A DNA stretch of 64,000 nucleotides, from contig NZ_JANFDG010000022.1 in assembly GCF_024609765.1 (NCBI RefSeq), forward strand, positions 1 through 64,000. The letters run 5' to 3'. The stretch comes from Shinella pollutisoli. GTDB taxonomy: Bacteria > Pseudomonadota > Alphaproteobacteria > Rhizobiales > Rhizobiaceae. The notes beneath the pieces are model-generated. The model had not been told where the DNA came from and searched no databases. It saw only the letters and a list, made by a program, of their open reading frames with translations. Positions 53,913 to 61,807 of this stretch are shown one piece after another (the stretch's first letter is position 1; every line of letters starts with the position of its first letter). Made by a program: the position numbers and the translations under genes.

Positions 53913-55823
53913 ATGAGCCTCAATGCCGGTCTGACGACGATCCACGAGGACGATATCGCCAAGCATCAGGCGGCGGCGCAGAGCCTCGTCACCCGGCTGG
54001 TCATCCTCGAGACCGACGACGGCAAGGGCGGCACGCCGCTCGCCGGCACCGGCCGGCGCTTCGTCTCCACCGTGTCGACCGCGGGCAACCGGCGCACGCG
54101 CGAGGTGGAGCTGGCGAAGACCGTGCAGGCGGTGCGCGCCGACGACCCGCTGCTCTCGCCGCCGCAGCATGCCGTGCTCTACCGCGCCCGGCGCGGACTG
54201 CAGGTGGCGCTCGCCGTCTCCGACGCCTTTTCGCGGCAGACGAATCTAGAGGGCCTTCAGGCGCGCAACCTCGCCGCGCCGCTCGCCGGCGACGATGCGA
54301 ACCAATTCAAGGCGCTGCTGGCCGCTTCGGCTTACGTCGCCGCCTTCGCCTTCGCCGCCTATCTCGGCCAGACGCTGCCGGGCGAGGGCGAGCCCGTCGA
54401 GGACGGCGGCGAGCCGGACTACGTCTTCGACACGCCGCAGGACGCGCTGAAGAGCATGGTCGCCGGCCTCGAGCGCACGCTTGCCGGCGCGCCGGACGAC
54501 GCGGCGCTCGTCTCCCGTGCGCGGGCCTTCTCGCGGGTGGCGCTCGAAGGGCTGATCGGGCGGCGGGCGCGCTTCACCGGGCTTGCCGGCTTCGAGACCG
54601 CGCATATCCGCATCGATCAGGACGATTTCACGCTCGACGGCTTCGACGTCGCGCCCGGCCGGCGCCGCAAGCCGCTCGTCATGACGTTCAAGAAGCCGAA
54701 CGAGATCATCGGCAACCACATCGCCAAGTACCAGGCGATGAAGCTCGCCAAGATGCTCGTCGCCTACGATTTCGAGCGGCAGATGAACCCGTTCGTCGAG
54801 CTCGGCGGCTTCCTCTTCACCTTCATCGGCGACGGCATGCCGGGCACCGGCAAGACCATCCTGATCCAGATGCTCGCCGGCCTGCTCAACGATTACTGCG
54901 AGATCGCCGGCTACGCATTCCATTACGAGAATTTCGGCGTCGACCAGATTTCCTCCTACCAGGGCAAGTCCGGCCAGAACTGCAAGGACTTCGTCAACAA
55001 TGTCATGAACCCGAAGGCGATCGGCTTCGGCACGATCGACGACGTCGATCAGGTTGCCGCCAAACGCTCCGACGACCGGGCGTCGGCCGGCCAGCACGAG
55101 GTGACGGCCGTGCTGATGGAGAGTTTCGCCGGCGCCTCGACGGTGGTGCGCGGCAACTGCACCTTCGGCATGTTCTCCAACTATCCGGAGAACGTCGACG
55201 ACGCGCTGCGCCAGCGCGCCGGCGCCCGCTGGCTGGTCGACGGACCGCAGACCGAGGACGACTATATCGACATCTTCGCGCTCTTGGTCGGCAGGAACCA
55301 TTCGATCCCGCTCGGCGCGCATACGCTGTTTACGGGGCAGGAGATCCAGCGCGCCGTCTCCAATTCCTACGACCAGCATTCGCGGCCGCAGGAGGAGGGG
55401 CTCGTCGCCGTCTGGGAGCGGTTCGAGAAGGAGCACGGGAAGATCGCGACGCTGGAGGACATCGGCGCCTATCTCCACCGCATCAAGCTCGCCGAGCCGC
55501 GCTTCACCGGCCGCGCCATCAAGAACATCACCGACGCGATCAAGATGCGGGCGATGGACGTGGACCTGCCGGACGAGTGGTTCGCGACGCCCGAGGCCTT
55601 CATGCACAAGGGCTACGACGAGAAGAAGGCGATGATCGAGGCGCTGCGCGGGCCGATCACCATGGAGATGATCCTGCAGGAGATCAACCGCTACGCCGAT
55701 TCGGAATTCCGCTACACCGACAAGTCGGACGACGCCGCCGTCTCCGACATCATCCGCCGCGAGCGCCAGCGCGAGAAGGCGATCCGCGAGATGGAGGCGA
55801 TGAAGGCGGAGGGGCGGTGGTAG
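53913..55823 (+). CDS. AAA+ family ATPase, function unknown
   Basis: The 636-residue protein has an N-terminal ~290-residue helical region (with a hydrophobic patch LLAASAYVAAFAFAAYLG around 135-152) and one AAA+ module: Walker A GMPGTGKT at 308-315, Walker B TIDDVD at 374-379, sensor 1 Asn in FSNYPENVDD and an arginine finger in LRQRAGARW. The sequence between Walker A and B (YENFGVDQISSYQGKSGQNCKDF) is unusual for MoxR or FtsH types. AAAGGA precedes ATG 53913; the frame is open 11 codons earlier. Probably the motor of the cluster with the coiled-coil, DUF6638-like and DUF2333 proteins. Confidence 0.75.
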   Translation: MSLNAGLTTIHEDDIAKHQAAAQSLVTRLVILETDDGKGGTPLAGTGRRFVSTVSTAGNRRTREVELAKTVQAVRADDPLLSPPQHAVLYRARRGLQVALAVSDAFSRQTNLEGLQARNLAAPLAGDDANQFKALLAASAYVAAFAFAAYLGQTLPGEGEPVEDGGEPDYVFDTPQDALKSMVAGLERTLAGAPDDAALVSRARAFSRVALEGLIGRRARFTGLAGFETAHIRIDQDDFTLDGFDVAPGRRRKPLVMTFKKPNEIIGNHIAKYQAMKLAKMLVAYDFERQMNPFVELGGFLFTFIGDGMPGTGKTILIQMLAGLLNDYCEIAGYAFHYENFGVDQISSYQGKSGQNCKDFVNNVMNPKAIGFGTIDDVDQVAAKRSDDRASAGQHEVTAVLMESFAGASTVVRGNCTFGMFSNYPENVDDALRQRAGARWLVDGPQTEDDYIDIFALLVGRNHSIPLGAHTLFTGQEIQRAVSNSYDQHSRPQEEGLVAVWERFEKEHGKIATLEDIGAYLHRIKLAEPRFTGRAIKNITDAIKMRAMDVDLPDEWFATPEAFMHKGYDEKKAMIEALRGPITMEMILQEINRYADSEFRYTDKSDDAAVSDIIRRERQREKAIREMEAMKAEGRW

Positions 55824-55861
55824 CGGTCTCGTGGAAATGGACCGCTGCATGTGCTATATGT

Positions 55862-55881
55862 TTGGGATACAAATATCCCAA
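55862..55881. promoter_or_regulatory. antitoxin operator TTGGGATA-caaa-TATCCCAA
   Basis: A perfect 8-bp inverted repeat with a 4-base centre ends immediately before the AGGAGGG ribosome site of the antitoxin gene. It is the expected place for autorepression by the toxin-antitoxin complex. Confidence 0.65.
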
Positions 55882-55892
55882 GGAGGGTGAAG

Positions 55893-56126
55893 ATGGCTCG
55901 GCAGACGGCAATCCGGCTCCCCGACGAGACCTACGAACGCCTGCAGGCGCTGGCCGCGCGAACGGGGCGGACGGCGACCTACTATATCCGCGAGGCGATC
56001 GAGCAGCACTTGGAAGATCTGGAAGATATCTACCTCGCCGAGCGGGAGCTGGAACGCGTGCGGCGCGGCGAGAGCCGCATCTATACGCTGGAGGAGGTCG
56101 AGAAGGAGCTTGGCCTGGGAGATTGA
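55893..56126 (+). CDS. ribbon-helix-helix antitoxin (RelB/CopG-like)
   Basis: A 77-residue protein starting [41 protein letters not shown], a ribbon-helix-helix dimer domain, then an acidic tail ([31 protein letters not shown]) that likely wraps the toxin. AGGAGGG precedes the ATG. It overlaps the toxin gene by 17 bases. The pair sits between the ATPase and DUF6638-like genes. Confidence 0.85.
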   Translation: MARQTAIRLPDETYERLQALAARTGRTATYYIREAIEQHLEDLEDIYLAERELERVRRGESRIYTLEEVEKELGLGD

Positions 56127-56379
56127 GATCACCGAAGGGGCGAAGAAGCAGCTCGACAAGCTCGGCCATGCCGAGGCGAAGCGCGTCCGCGACTTTCTCG
56201 TCAAGCGGCTTGCGCCCATGCAGGATCCGCGGCACTTGGGAAGCGCGCTGCAGGGCGCCCGGCTGGGGAGCTACTGGCGCTATCGCGTCGGCGATTTCAG
56301 GATCATTTGTGACATTCAGGACAGCAGGCTTGTCGTGGTCGTCGTTCGGGTAGGGCATCGGCGTGAAATCTATTCGTGA
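56110..56379 (+). CDS. RelE/ParE-superfamily toxin
   Basis: The 89-residue toxin shows [48 protein letters not shown] and [12 protein letters not shown], the standard RelE fold with the basic residues expected of an mRNA-cleaving RelE rather than a gyrase-binding ParE. A TTG start at 56110 is used because it overlaps the antitoxin end and gives the family-typical start. It ends 18 bases before the next gene of the cluster. Confidence 0.85.
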   Translation: MAWEIEITEGAKKQLDKLGHAEAKRVRDFLVKRLAPMQDPRHLGSALQGARLGSYWRYRVGDFRIICDIQDSRLVVVVVRVGHRREIYS

Positions 56380-56397
56380 AGCCCAAGGTGCGTCGGC

Positions 56398-57699
56398 ATG
56401 AAACGCCTCCTCGAAGCCGAACTGATCTACGGCCGGCTGCTGCCGATCGAGGAGCCGCATCTGATCGAGCGCTACAACAAGGCGCTCGACGGCTTCGGCA
56501 TCCGCCGCACCGCGCTTTCCCGCTTCCGCATCGACATGACCGGCTTCTCGCCGGAGATCGCCGACGAGCTCGGCGACCGCGACTATCTCGATCCGAACCG
56601 GGTGAACCGCCGCTTCATCGTCATGACGCCGGAGCAGGTGAACCTGCCGGTCGTGCACACGAGCTTCTCCAACACCGCCGCGCTGATGCACGAGTTCTTC
56701 GAGGCCAATGCGCGGGCGATCAACGCCATCACCATCCGCGACGCGCTCTACGGCGAGATCGAGGATTCCGTCTCCGTGGTGGACGACATCGACGACCTGC
56801 TCTCGATCAACGAGGTGCGCTTCCGCGTGCTCTCGGCGGAGGACATGCTCGGCAAGGCCGGGGAGCTCAGGAGCCTCGTCGACCGGCTGACGACCGTGCC
56901 CAACGCCTGGGCCGACGATGCGATGCTGAACCGCATGGTGGAGCTTGCGAAGCAGACCGGCGACATCCGCCAGAACGCGCTCGTACCCGACCAGCTCGTC
57001 TTCCGCCACGAGGCCTATTGGGCGAACCATTTCGGCGGCGTCTACGTCTTCCTCGACGAGAAGACGACGACGGTGATCTGCGATCCGGCCGCCCCCGGCT
57101 TCCGCCGCTCGCGGCCCTGGCAGGTGAGCTATATCGCCCTTGACGACCACCGGCGCATCTTCGATTTCCTGGCGAGCACGAAGCGGCTGGAGCTGCCGCG
57201 CGCCTCCTGGGTCGAACCCTCCGGCCTCTACCAGCACCGCGCCGAGATGACCATCGCCGGCCTCGTCAACCGCACCGATCCGACGGTCGACCTCGACAGG
57301 GCCGACCGCATCTGGCTGCAGACCTGGATGCACCGCAATGCCGGGCTCGTGGCCGAGGAGGGCACCTATCCCTTCCTGCAGGAGGCGATGCGCACCGTGG
57401 CTGCGACCGGCGAGATCAAGATCACCGAGGTGGCGCCGGAGCGGCGTTTCCTCATCGTGCGCGCCGCGCCCGACCATCCGGACCAGTGGCTCGTCAACCG
57501 GCTGCTCTCGCAGATGGTTCCTCATGACTTCGTCTCCCGCTTCGTCTTCGACAAGCAGGGATTCTACGCGGCCTACGAGCAGTTCAGCGAAAAGTTCCGC
57601 GCCTATGTTGTCGCGACATTGACGCGGACCTATCTGCAGGACAAGGCTGCCTTCCGCAGGAAACTCTTCGGCATCAGAGAGGACAATCCCAATGCTTGA
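56398..57699 (+). CDS. DUF6638-like conserved protein of the AAA+ cluster
   Basis: The 433-residue soluble protein starts MKRLLEAELIYGRLLPIEEPHLIERYN and has conserved-looking segments RFIVMTPEQVNLPVVHTSFSN, FRHEAYWANHFGGVYVFLDEKT and WLVNRLLSQMVPHDFVSRFVFDKQGFY. I recall such proteins as DUF6638, next to DUF2333 in rhizobia. No catalytic motif is apparent. Its end overlaps the DUF2333 gene by eight bases, so the two are coupled. AAGGTG precedes the ATG. Confidence 0.7.
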   Translation: MKRLLEAELIYGRLLPIEEPHLIERYNKALDGFGIRRTALSRFRIDMTGFSPEIADELGDRDYLDPNRVNRRFIVMTPEQVNLPVVHTSFSNTAALMHEFFEANARAINAITIRDALYGEIEDSVSVVDDIDDLLSINEVRFRVLSAEDMLGKAGELRSLVDRLTTVPNAWADDAMLNRMVELAKQTGDIRQNALVPDQLVFRHEAYWANHFGGVYVFLDEKTTTVICDPAAPGFRRSRPWQVSYIALDDHRRIFDFLASTKRLELPRASWVEPSGLYQHRAEMTIAGLVNRTDPTVDLDRADRIWLQTWMHRNAGLVAEEGTYPFLQEAMRTVAATGEIKITEVAPERRFLIVRAAPDHPDQWLVNRLLSQMVPHDFVSRFVFDKQGFYAAYEQFSEKFRAYVVATLTRTYLQDKAAFRRKLFGIREDNPNA

Positions 57700-58819
57700 C
57701 CCGATCGTCGCCTTCGTGCAGCGCGTCTTCTCGGCGATCGGCCGCGGCATCGGGCTGGTGGTCGCCTGGATATTGTGGCCCTTCGTCACCGTCGCCAACT
57801 GGTACCGGGGGCGAAGCTGGATCATCAAGGGGCCGATCGGCATCGGCCTTCTCGTGCTGGTGATAGGCTACGGCTATTTCATCTGGAACACCCAGGTCTG
57901 GAGCGGCTTCGATCCCGAATACGTGAACGCCTACAACCTCGCCGCCCGCAAGAACGACGCCGGCCAGCCGGTGAAGGCGGCGGCGGGGCAGACGGCGCCC
58001 GCCAACACCTGCCAGACCTCGGCCATCGTCGACGTGACGGCCGACCTCATCGACCTCAACGTCAACAAGAACGCATGGATTTCCTCCATGCTGCTCTACA
58101 AGCTCGGCTTCTTTGGCGCCGACTGGGACAACACGCCCTGGCTCGACAACAAGGCCTCGTTCCAGCGCGGCATCAACCAGGCCGTCCGCCGCACGACGGT
58201 GGAGCTCGTCGATTCGCTCGGCCGCGTGCGCGGCACCTCCGGCATCAACAACAACCTCCAGGCCGCGCGCGGCAACATGCAGTTCGACGAGGAGACCTGG
58301 TATTTCGGCTGGAGCCCGTTCGGCCCGAAGACGCCGACGCCGAGCTTCTACCGTGCGGCGATGCGGGATTTGCGCGCCTTCAACGTCTCGCTCGCCAAGT
58401 GCGAGGCGACCTTCGACAGCCGGTCGGACAATTTCATCGAGTTCCTCGACCGTATCGCCAACGACATCGGCAACACCTCGGCGATCATCCGCGAGCGCTC
58501 GGAATTCCACAACGGCGGCTGGTTCGACATGCGGGCGGACGACCGCTTCTGGTTCGCCTACGGCCAGCTCTACGGCTACTACGGCGTGCTGTCGGCGGCG
58601 GGGGCGGATTTCGATTCCGTCATCACCCAGCGCGGTATCTCCCAGCTCTGGAGCGAGACGCTGAAGCAGCTTTCCGCGGCGCTGCGCATCCAGCCGGTCA
58701 TCATCTCCAACGGTCGCGAGGACGGCTGGATCATGCCGACGCATCTGGCGACGATGGGCTTCTACATCCTCAGGGTGCGCTCCAACCTCGTCGAAATTCG
58801 CGACGTGCTCGCACGATAG
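57692..58819 (+). CDS. DUF2333 family membrane protein of the AAA+ cluster
   Basis: A 375-residue protein with an N-terminal amphipathic stretch (1-35), one strong membrane helix (IKGPIGIGLLVLVIGYGYFIW, about 46-66) and a large C-terminal domain presumably in the periplasm with WISSMLLYKLGFFGADWDNTPWLDNKASF and GGWFDMRADDRFWFAYGQLYGYYGVLSAAG (read in pieces). These match DUF2333. Function unknown. It is the last gene of the cluster and would be its membrane anchor. Confidence 0.75.
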   Translation: MLDPIVAFVQRVFSAIGRGIGLVVAWILWPFVTVANWYRGRSWIIKGPIGIGLLVLVIGYGYFIWNTQVWSGFDPEYVNAYNLAARKNDAGQPVKAAAGQTAPANTCQTSAIVDVTADLIDLNVNKNAWISSMLLYKLGFFGADWDNTPWLDNKASFQRGINQAVRRTTVELVDSLGRVRGTSGINNNLQAARGNMQFDEETWYFGWSPFGPKTPTPSFYRAAMRDLRAFNVSLAKCEATFDSRSDNFIEFLDRIANDIGNTSAIIRERSEFHNGGWFDMRADDRFWFAYGQLYGYYGVLSAAGADFDSVITQRGISQLWSETLKQLSAALRIQPVIISNGREDGWIMPTHLATMGFYILRVRSNLVEIRDVLAR

Positions 58820-58960
58820 GACGTATTTTTGCCCGGCGATGTCGTTTCCGGTCGAATCGGCGGCAAGTTCCGGCGCACCAAGCCTGACGGCTTGACGCTC
58901 AATCGGCGTGCAATGAACGCATAACGAGAAGCGGCCACGCATCCGGGGGGAGATTGGGGC

Positions 58961-58990
58961 GCGGTCGCCACGCTGAGGGAGCGAGACCGC
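58961..58990 (+). promoter_or_regulatory. hairpin enclosing the fhs ribosome site
   Basis: GCGGTC (58961-58966) can pair with GACCGC (58985-58990), the bases directly before the fhs ATG. The GAGGGAGCGAG ribosome site lies in the loop and stem, so folding would hide it. It may tune translation. Confidence 0.35.
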
Positions 58991-60670
58991 ATGGCCGACG
59001 TAAAATCCGATATCGAAATCGCCCGCGCCGCGAAGAAGAAGCCGATCCTGGAGATCGGCGCGAAGCTGGGCATTCCCGCCGAACACCTTCTGCCCTACGG
59101 CCACGACAAGGCCAAGGTCGGCGCGGAGTTCATCGCCTCGCTCACGGAGCGGCCGAACGGCAAGCTGATCCTCGTCACGGCGATCAACCCGACGCCCGCC
59201 GGCGAGGGCAAGACGACGACGACCGTCGGCCTCGGCGACGGCCTCAACCGCATCGGCAAGAAGGCGATCACCTGCATCCGCGAGGCCTCGCTCGGCCCCT
59301 GCTTCGGCGTCAAGGGCGGGGCGGCCGGCGGCGGCTATGCCCAGGTCGTGCCGATGGAGGACATGAACCTCCACTTCACCGGCGACTTCCACGCCATCAC
59401 CTCGGCGCACAACCTGCTCTCGGCGCTGATCGACAACCACATCTACTGGGGCAACGAGCAGGGCATCGACATCCGCCGCATCGCCTGGCGCCGGGTCATG
59501 GACATGAACGACCGGGCGCTGCGCCAGATCGTCTGCTCGATGGGTGGGGTGGCGAACGGCTTTCCGCGCGAGACCGGGTTCGACATCACCGTCGCCTCGG
59601 AGGTGATGGCGATCCTCTGTCTTTCCACCGACCTCAAGGACCTCGAGCGGCGGCTCGGCAACATCATCGTCGGCTACCGCCGCGATAAGTCGCCGGTCTT
59701 CGCCCGCGACCTCAAGGCGGACGGGGCGATGACGGTGCTGCTCAAGGACGCCATGCAGCCGAACCTCGTGCAGACGCTGGAGAACAACCCGGCCTTCGTG
59801 CACGGCGGTCCCTTCGCCAACATCGCCCACGGCTGCAACTCCGTCGTCGCCACCACGACGGCGCTGAAGCTCGCCGACTATGTCGTGACGGAGGCCGGCT
59901 TCGGCGCCGACCTCGGCGCGGAAAAATTCTTCGACATCAAGTGCCGCAAGGCGGGGCTGAAGCCCGATGCGGCCGTCATCGTCGCCACCGCCCGGGCGAT
60001 GAAGATGAACGGCGGGGTGAAGAAGGAGGACCTCGGCCGCGAGGACGTCGAGGCGATCCGCAAGGGCTGCGCCAATCTCGGCCGGCACATCCAGAACGTC
60101 AAGAAGTTCGGCGTGCCGGTGATCGTCGCCATCAACCATTTCGTCTCCGACACCGAGGCCGAGATCCAGGCGATCAAGGACTATGTCGCGACCATGGGCA
60201 CGGAGGCGATCCTCTGCCGGCACTGGGCGGAGGGCTCGGCCGGCATCGTCGACCTGGCGCAGAAGGTGGTGGAACTCGCCGAATCCGGCCTGTCGCAGTT
60301 CTCGCCGCTCTATGCCGACGACATGCCGCTGTTCCAGAAGATCGAGACCATCGCCAAGGACATCTACCATGCCGGCGAGGTGATCGCCGACAAGACGGTG
60401 CGCGACCAGCTTCGCGTCTGGGAGGAGCAGGGCTACGGCGAACTGCCGATCTGCATGGCGAAGACGCAATATTCCTTCTCGACCGACCCGAACCTGCGCG
60501 GTGCGCCGTCCGGCCACACGGTGCCGGTGCGCGAGGTGCGGCTTTCGGCGGGCGCGGGCTTCGTCGTCGTCATCACCGGCGAGATCATGACCATGCCGGG
60601 CCTGCCCAAGGTGCCGTCGTCGGAGAAGATCTTCCTCAATCCGGACGGCCATATCGAGGGGCTGTTCTGA
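58991..60670 (+). CDS. fhs: formate--tetrahydrofolate ligase
   Basis: The 559-residue enzyme makes 10-formyl-tetrahydrofolate from formate, ATP and THF. Marks are the P-loop [14 protein letters not shown] (67-80), [44 protein letters not shown] and the monovalent-cation/ATP region [18 protein letters not shown]-like [15 protein letters not shown]. Length and motifs are complete. It supplies one-carbon units for purine synthesis and serine cycling. A hairpin encloses its ribosome site. Confidence 0.95.
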   Translation: MADVKSDIEIARAAKKKPILEIGAKLGIPAEHLLPYGHDKAKVGAEFIASLTERPNGKLILVTAINPTPAGEGKTTTTVGLGDGLNRIGKKAITCIREASLGPCFGVKGGAAGGGYAQVVPMEDMNLHFTGDFHAITSAHNLLSALIDNHIYWGNEQGIDIRRIAWRRVMDMNDRALRQIVCSMGGVANGFPRETGFDITVASEVMAILCLSTDLKDLERRLGNIIVGYRRDKSPVFARDLKADGAMTVLLKDAMQPNLVQTLENNPAFVHGGPFANIAHGCNSVVATTTALKLADYVVTEAGFGADLGAEKFFDIKCRKAGLKPDAAVIVATARAMKMNGGVKKEDLGREDVEAIRKGCANLGRHIQNVKKFGVPVIVAINHFVSDTEAEIQAIKDYVATMGTEAILCRHWAEGSAGIVDLAQKVVELAESGLSQFSPLYADDMPLFQKIETIAKDIYHAGEVIADKTVRDQLRVWEEQGYGELPICMAKTQYSFSTDPNLRGAPSGHTVPVREVRLSAGAGFVVVITGEIMTMPGLPKVPSSEKIFLNPDGHIEGLF

Positions 60671-60674
60671 TCCG

Positions 60675-60804
60675 TCCGCTCCTTGCCCTGCGTGCGGGGA
60701 AAAGGGACGTGCCCCGCAAAACGGGAGAGATCCCGGACGCCGATACGGCATCTTTCCTTCTCCCCGCCTGCGGGGAGAAGGTGGCCGGCAGGCCGGATGA
60801 GGGG
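60675..60804. repeat. mosaic palindromic repeat, copy 7
   Basis: A decayed left half (CCTGCGTGCGGGGAAAAGGG) and an intact right half (CTTCTCCCCGCCTGCGGGGAG, GGCCGGCAGGCCGGATGAGGGG). It lies between the converging fhs and extensin-family genes. Confidence 0.75.
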
Positions 60805-60815
60805 CGGAGCGGGCA

Positions 60816-61538
60816 TCACCAGCAATAGCGGTAGCCGCCGCGGCGTTCCTTCACGTCGAGATGCAGGTGGTTCTCGTGCGCGGCGTCGCTGCCGGGATCG
60901 AGCACGGTGGTGAAGTAGAGGCAGGCGGCCTCGGTGATCGCCCGCTGGAAGGCACCGTCCAGCGTGGAATCGCGCTCGGCGGGGCGGATGTCGATCGTCT
61001 TGCCGCTCTTCAGCGTGAAGCCGGCGATATCGACGGCATTGCCGAAGGCGTGCTCGGAAATCTTGCCCTCCTCGGTATTGTTGCGGTTGCGGCAGACATA
61101 GCCCGAGGCCTGCCGCAGGCCGGCGATCGTCTCACCGGGCATGGCGACGGCAAGTGCCGGCTTCACCGTCTTCTCCATCCAGCGGGCAAGCTGCAGCGCC
61201 GTCTCGCAGCGCAGCGTCGCGGGCGGCTCGACCGCGACGTCGCCTGCAAGCGCTTGGAGCGCGATTGGCCGCTCGATGCCGCAGGCCGGCCCCTCGCGCA
61301 GCGCGGGAAGCGTCTCGAAGCGGGCGCCGGCGGCGGCAAGCTTGGCGCGGCAGGCCTCGAAATCCTCCGCGCTTTCCTGCGGCAGGGCCTCGGCGGGCTT
61401 TTCCGGCTCGGCCGGCGTTTCGTCCCCGGCCTTCTCCGCGGGGCGCGGCAGGGGGAGCGGCCCGGTGTCCGGCAGGGCGCTCGCGCCGGACAGCGCGATG
61501 AGGGCGGCAAGGAGGATGATGGGCGGCTTGGCGTCGAT
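60816..61538 (-). CDS. extensin-family protein, apparent AUC start codon
   Basis: The frame encodes the bacterial extensin-like C-terminal domain: ARWMEKTVKPAL, SEHAFGNAVDIAGF, then HENHLHLDVKERRGGYRYCW, with the metal-type His/Asp residues of the peptidase-like fold. Upstream it reads continuously as CGIERPIALQALAG, a Pro/Glu linker and a textbook signal peptide (DAKPPIILLAALIALSGASA). There is no ATG, GTG or TTG between that signal peptide and the upstream in-frame TAG at 61629-61631. ATC at 61536-61538 directly precedes DAKPP and has GGAG nine bases upstream, so I take it as the start (240 residues). Starting at ATG 61178 would give only 120 residues without signal peptide or half the domain. 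A base-call error is the main alternative. Confidence 0.65.
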   Translation of the reverse strand: MDAKPPIILLAALIALSGASALPDTGPLPLPRPAEKAGDETPAEPEKPAEALPQESAEDFEACRAKLAAAGARFETLPALREGPACGIERPIALQALAGDVAVEPPATLRCETALQLARWMEKTVKPALAVAMPGETIAGLRQASGYVCRNRNNTEEGKISEHAFGNAVDIAGFTLKSGKTIDIRPAERDSTLDGAFQRAITEAACLYFTTVLDPGSDAAHENHLHLDVKERRGGYRYCW

Positions 61539-61606
61539 GGGGTCGGTCTCCGGCTTGTTTCCGGACGAAACGCGCGGCGGGCCCGTTTGGTTGCCGCCGA
61601 ACGGCC

Positions 61607-61635
61607 TTGCGCGGGAGCGCGCTTCACGCTAACAA
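61607..61635 (+). promoter_or_regulatory. trp leader promoter
   Basis: TTGCGC (61607-61612) and TAACAA (61630-61635) are 17 bases apart. The expected start point, about 7-9 bases on, falls at or next to the A of the trpL ATG at 61644, which would make the leader peptide mRNA leaderless, as I recall for S. meliloti. Confidence 0.55.
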
Positions 61636-61643
61636 TTCCGGCC

Positions 61644-61700
61644 ATGAACACGACGATCCTCATGGCCGGCTGGTGGTGGGCGCGCGGAAGGCGGCCTTGA
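61644..61700 (+). CDS. trpL: trp operon leader peptide
   Basis: An 18-residue peptide MNTTILMAGWWWARGRRP with three tandem Trp codons (TGG TGG TGG). It precedes an attenuator hairpin and trpE(G). Ribosome stalling at the Trp codons would set whether the downstream terminator forms. In S. meliloti the equivalent 14-residue peptide and its released leader RNA (rnTrpL) also act in trans on other mRNAs. Confidence 0.9.
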   Translation: MNTTILMAGWWWARGRRP

Positions 61701-61724
61701 CCAGTCATGCGTGAGTAAGACGAC

Positions 61725-61756
61725 AAGCCGCCCGGAGATTTCGAGGCGGCTTTTTT
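61725..61756 (+). terminator. trp attenuator terminator
   Basis: AAGCCGCC (61725-61732) pairs perfectly with GGCGGCTT (61745-61752), followed by a T-run (TTTTTT to 61756): a Rho-independent terminator 25 bases after trpL. GGCGGCCTTG within the end of trpL (61690-61699) can pair with CAAGCCGCC (61724-61732), giving the competing antiterminator. Confidence 0.9.
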
Positions 61757-61807
61757 CATTTTCGGCCGCGCGAAAAAAAACCGGGCCTGAAACGGAGAGA
61801 GTGCGGA

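Noticed and set aside
57674-60751. A minus-strand open frame of about 1025 codons across the DUF2333 and fhs genes.
   Set aside because: It is antisense to two well-supported genes and ignores their boundary. Its composition is that of a codon-position shadow.
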